From positions 1-6,670 of the forward strand of contig CALATK010000165.1 in NCBI GenBank assembly GCA_937891805.1: a stretch of 6,670 nt of DNA, in the 5' to 3' direction. Shown piece by piece: positions 5,142 through 6,670 of this stretch; the stretch's first letter is position 1; each line of letters begins with the position of its first letter. The notes beneath the pieces are model-generated. The model worked only from the letters and a program-made list of their open reading frames with translations, searched no databases and was not told the DNA's origin. The stretch is from an uncultured Fibrobacter sp. Its GTDB lineage: Bacteria; Fibrobacterota; Fibrobacteria; Fibrobacterales; Fibrobacteraceae. A program made the position numbers and the translations under genes.

Positions 5142-5891
5142 ATGAAAGGGTTGTTTTACAAAAGAATTGCTGCATTGTTGATTCTCGTAGTGGCAACGAA
5201 TGTTTGTGCGATGCAAATTTTTGTAAAGATGCTGACGGGAAAAACTTTGACGTTGGAGGTGGAACCTAGTGATGCCATAGATGCGGTCAAGGTGAAAATT
5301 CAGGAAAAGGAGAACATTCCTCCGGAGGAACAACGACTAATCTTTGCTGGGAAACAACTGGAAGATGGTCATACTTTGGCAGATTACAATATAGGGAAAG
5401 AGTCTACCCTCCACCTTGTTCAACGCTTGCATGGTGAAAGTTCAAGTTCTATGGATGATGCGTCCAGTTCTTCGCAAAACATTGAGTCAAGTTCTTCGGA
5501 AATAGCAGAATCCAGTTCTTCGCAAAATATCGAGTCAAGTTATTCAGAAATAGCAGAATCTAGTTCTTCACAAAACATTGAGTCGAGTTATTCGGAAAGT
5601 GTAATTTCTAGTTCCTCTGAAAAAGGCGCAGGGTCTAGTTCGGGAAGTCGAGAGACGCAGATATTGTACCCTATGCCTGCCGAAGGCTTTGAAATTGTTG
5701 TTTCGGATAACATGTTGGTGGTAAATTCACAAGGTTCCGATGTCAGTATTCTTGTCTTTGACATGATGGGTAACTTGAAAAAGAGATCTCTTAATCATTC
5801 TGTGAGTTTTGAGTCCATCCCTTCTGGATTGTACCTTGTCCGTGTTTCTGTTGGGAATGTGACAATGGTTCGGCAAATTTTGGTCAAATAG
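5142..5891 (+). CDS. secreted ubiquitin-like protein with Ser-rich linker and T9SS-like C-terminal domain
   Basis: A complete 249-aa protein in four parts. Residues 1-23 are a signal peptide (basic MKGLFYKR, hydrophobic core, V-C-A cleavage site; the Cys lacks a lipobox). Residues 24-99 are a full ubiquitin domain. By hand alignment it matches human ubiquitin at 60 of 76 positions, keeping all seven lysines, Leu8, Ile44, His68 and Val70, but ending RLHGE instead of RLRGG. Residues 100-173 are a serine-rich linker with three 16-aa repeats (type [16 protein letters not shown]). Residues about 175-249 resemble a T9SS type A sorting domain ([11 protein letters not shown]..., [25 protein letters not shown], final QILVK). 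The protein is therefore expected to be exported and then secreted or held at the cell surface. With Gly76 replaced and the chain extended, E1/E2-type conjugation is not expected. The function is unknown; an antagonistic or host-directed role is suggested only by analogy with Bacteroides fragilis BfUbb. The linker and C-terminal domain show it is a bacterial gene and not eukaryotic contamination. Confidence 0.9.
   Translation: MKGLFYKRIAALLILVVATNVCAMQIFVKMLTGKTLTLEVEPSDAIDAVKVKIQEKENIPPEEQRLIFAGKQLEDGHTLADYNIGKESTLHLVQRLHGESSSSMDDASSSSQNIESSSSEIAESSSSQNIESSYSEIAESSSSQNIESSYSESVISSSSEKGAGSSSGSRETQILYPMPAEGFEIVVSDNMLVVNSQGSDVSILVFDMMGNLKKRSLNHSVSFESIPSGLYLVRVSVGNVTMVRQILVK
5463..5606 (+). repeat. 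three 48-bp coding repeats in the linker of the ubiquitin-like protein
   Basis: Units at 5463-5510, 5511-5558 and 5559-5606, each encoding 16 residues ([48 protein letters not shown]). A fourth partial unit starts at 5607 (SSSSEKGAG). The units differ mainly at third codon positions, so the array is not a very recent duplication, and the reading frame is preserved. Polyserine linkers between domains are typical of Fibrobacter secreted proteins. Confidence 0.85.
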
Positions 5892-5905
5892 CAAGGCATT
5901 TTTTC

Positions 5906-5913
5906 TACATTGT
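5906..5913 (+). promoter_or_regulatory. candidate -7 promoter box close to the start of the next gene (possibly leaderless)
   Basis: TACATTGT after a T run, five bases before the ATG at 5919, with no Shine-Dalgarno. It shares the string CTACATT and the very short distance to the ATG with the nitrilase-family gene. Alternatively the gene is read through from the ubiquitin-like gene, whose stop is only 27 bases upstream. Confidence 0.3.
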
Positions 5914-5918
5914 GTCTT

Positions 5919-6203
5919 ATGAACTTTAGATGGCTTTGGATTTTGGCCCTGCTTGCGGCATACGCTTTTGCCGCGACGCCTACGCCCATTGTGGGTGTGG
6001 TGGTGGATTCGGAGTCGGAACTGCCTATTACCGATGTGGAGGTGACTTACCGGTCTGGCAAGAAACTGGGGACCACTAATTCCGATGGCCGTTTCGAGTT
6101 TACGGTTGACTCCCGTAACGCGGCCCTGGTGTTCAAGAAACCCGGTTACGACAGCGTCTTTGTGGAACTGCAGGACTTTGCCGATGTGCTGGACATCGTG
6201 GTG
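5919..6203 (+). CDS. exported protein with carboxypeptidase-regulatory-like domain, 3' end replaced at junction
   Basis: I chose the ATG at 5919 over an in-frame TTG at 5910 because it gives a clean signal peptide (MNFRWLWILALLAAYAFA, cleavage before ATPTP). Residues 24 to about 85 form a carboxypeptidase-D-regulatory-like/peptidase-associated beta domain: GVVVDSESELPITDVEVTY, the turn GTTNSDGRFEFTV, then FKKPGYDSVFVEL. Such domains open many exported FCB proteins, including TonB-dependent receptors and surface proteins, so the full product cannot be named. After residue 95 (DVLDIVV) the frame continues without a stop into a SpoIIAB sequence, so the native C-terminal part is missing. The gene follows the ubiquitin-like gene by 27 bp on the same strand. 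The end position given is the latest plausible point of the native sequence. Confidence 0.7.
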
Positions 6204-6212
6204 AAGGATCGG
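6190..6212. other. probable assembly junction between two organisms
   Basis: Left of here the sequence encodes an exported FCB-type protein; right of here it encodes SpoIIAB and sigma-F of a spore-former. The codons for DIVVKDRG fit both sides: a beta strand before, and the start of the SpoIIAB 'v.V.DrG.GI' motif after. This suggests that a short shared word caused the join. GC rises sharply: by hand count 43 of 60 bases at 6601-6660 are G or C, against 20 of 60 at 5521-5580. Confidence 0.8.
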
Positions 6213-6392
6213 GGCGTAGGCATCCCGGACATCGACCAGGCGAGAAAGCCCATGTTCACCACCGGCGGCTCCGAGCGCAGCGGCATGGGCTTTACCATCA
6301 TGGAGAGCTTCATGACCACCCTGGAAATCAGCTCCTCCGCCGGGAAGGGCACCACGGTACATATGCGCCGGAAGATCGGACGGCGGCAATGA
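6204..6392 (+). CDS. spoIIAB: anti-sigma F factor SpoIIAB, C-terminal part (5' end missing)
   Basis: The frame after the junction encodes about 62 residues with the C-terminal half of the SpoIIAB GHKL kinase/anti-sigma fold: KDRGVGIPDIDQARKPMF (the DxGxG ATP-binding box), then TTGGSERSGMGFTIMESF (lid and second Gly box), then the final strand GKGTTVHMRR. SpoIIAB is normally about 145 aa; it holds sigma-F inactive in the mother cell and phosphorylates SpoIIAA during sporulation in Firmicutes. The N-terminal half with the catalytic Glu and Asn is absent, replaced by the unrelated exported protein, so the fused frame should not be read as a real gene. Its TGA overlaps the next ATG (ATGA), the usual spoIIAB-sigF coupling. 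The true left boundary could be up to about ten bases earlier. Confidence 0.88.
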   Translation, partial: KDRGVGIPDIDQARKPMFTTGGSERSGMGFTIMESFMTTLEISSSAGKGTTVHMRRKIGRRQ

Positions 6393-6670
6393 CCCGGACG
6401 GAGGAGCTGATCGCCCTGTCCCAGCAGGGAGATAAAGAGGCAGGGGAGGCCCTGATCCGGGAAAACGCCGGCCTCATCTGGTCTGTGGCGAAGCGGTTCA
6501 TGGGCAGGGGAACGGAGCCGGAGGACCTGTACCAACTGGGATGCTTAGGGTTTTTGAAAGCGGTGGAGGGCTTTGACCGGAATTTCGGCACCCAGTTCTC
6601 CACCTACGCCGTTCCCAAGATCGCCGGGGAGATCCGCCGCTTCCTCCGGGACGACGGGGCAGTAAAGGTA
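6389..6670 (+). CDS. sigF: RNA polymerase sigma-F factor, N-terminal part (3' end outside window)
   Basis: 94 residues from the ATG to the window edge, still open. The start MTRTEELIALSQQGDKEAG and the region 1.2/2 signatures NAGLIWSVAKRF, EPEDLYQLGCLGFLKAVEGFD and FSTYAVPKIAGEIRRFLRDDG match the sporulation sigma factors of the SigF/SpoIIAC group, which drive early forespore transcription. Position directly after spoIIAB with an ATGA overlap makes sigma-F more likely than sigma-G, which resembles it closely. The high GC and G/C-ending codons contrast with the genes before base 6190. The gene belongs to an endospore-forming Firmicute, probably a GC-rich clostridial gut bacterium, and not to the organism of the rest of the window. 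Confidence 0.9.
   Translation, partial: MTRTEELIALSQQGDKEAGEALIRENAGLIWSVAKRFMGRGTEPEDLYQLGCLGFLKAVEGFDRNFGTQFSTYAVPKIAGEIRRFLRDDGAVKV

Noticed and set aside
5142..5210. Lipoprotein signal peptide using the Cys at residue 22
   Set aside because: The residues before Cys (T-N-V) do not fit a lipobox, while V-C-A before Met24 is a normal signal peptidase I site giving ubiquitin Met1.
5060..5269. 69-aa ORF with several Cys (CWEC, CIVD, CLCD), looking like a small zinc-binding protein
   Set aside because: It overlaps the signal peptide and ubiquitin domain in another frame and stops within them; no independent support.
5727..6389. 220-aa minus-strand ORF with many His and Gly residues
   Set aside because: It spans the chimeric junction and lies antisense to three recognisable coding segments.
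5919..6392. A novel fusion of an exported beta domain with an anti-sigma kinase domain
   Set aside because: Only half of SpoIIAB is present, GC changes at the join, and sigF follows in its native order; an assembly chimera explains all of it.

Overview
The window reads as a fragment of a Fibrobacter-like (FCB superphylum, Gram-negative, gut or rumen type) genome joined near base 6200 to a short piece of a spore-forming Firmicute genome. The Fibrobacter assignment is inferred from polyserine linkers in a secreted protein, a C-terminal domain resembling type IX secretion (T9SS) sorting domains, TAnnTTTG-like promoter boxes, and G-rich and palindromic intergenic repeats. The Firmicute assignment of the end rests on an unmistakable spoIIAB-sigF gene pair and a sharp rise in GC.

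Bases 1-3840 hold an alpha-glucan locus. On the plus strand, the 3' end of a DUF4912-type gene is followed after 33 bp by a GH57 1,4-alpha-glucan branching enzyme. Converging on it from the minus strand is a three-gene set: a 46-aa ORF, a 118-aa ORF with a GTG start, and a maltokinase. They are packed with a 1-nt gap and an ATGA overlap. The maltokinase and branching-enzyme genes overlap tail to tail by 30 bp. Maltokinase makes maltose 1-phosphate, the donor used by GlgE, and the branching enzyme adds alpha-1,6 branches, so the cluster fits glycogen synthesis by the TreS-Mak-GlgE route. Neither TreS nor GlgE is in view.

Bases 3841-4069 are an intergenic region with a strong Shine-Dalgarno for the 46-aa ORF, a perfect 23-bp palindrome that looks like a minus-strand terminator, and a Crp/Fnr-like palindrome. 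A minus-strand nitrilase-superfamily amidase (probable omega-amidase) occupies 4070-4825. Bases 4826-5141 carry five 14-bp tandem repeats, a nested imperfect palindrome built of duplicated motifs, degenerate further repeats, and the promoter region of the next gene.

The most notable gene is at 5142-5891. It encodes a secreted bacterial ubiquitin: a signal peptide, then a 76-residue domain identical to human ubiquitin at 60 of 76 positions, then a serine-rich linker of 16-residue repeats, then a T9SS-like C-terminal domain. All seven ubiquitin lysines and the Ile44 patch are kept, but the last glycine is Glu, so it should not be conjugated by normal ubiquitin chemistry. It recalls the secreted ubiquitin homologue BfUbb of Bacteroides fragilis but has a different architecture.

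From 5919 a second exported protein begins (signal peptide plus carboxypeptidase-regulatory-like beta domain). At about 6195-6206 its reading frame runs without a stop into the C-terminal half of SpoIIAB, followed by the start of sigma-F. This in-frame fusion is most likely an assembly chimera, and everything to its right should be treated as coming from another organism.
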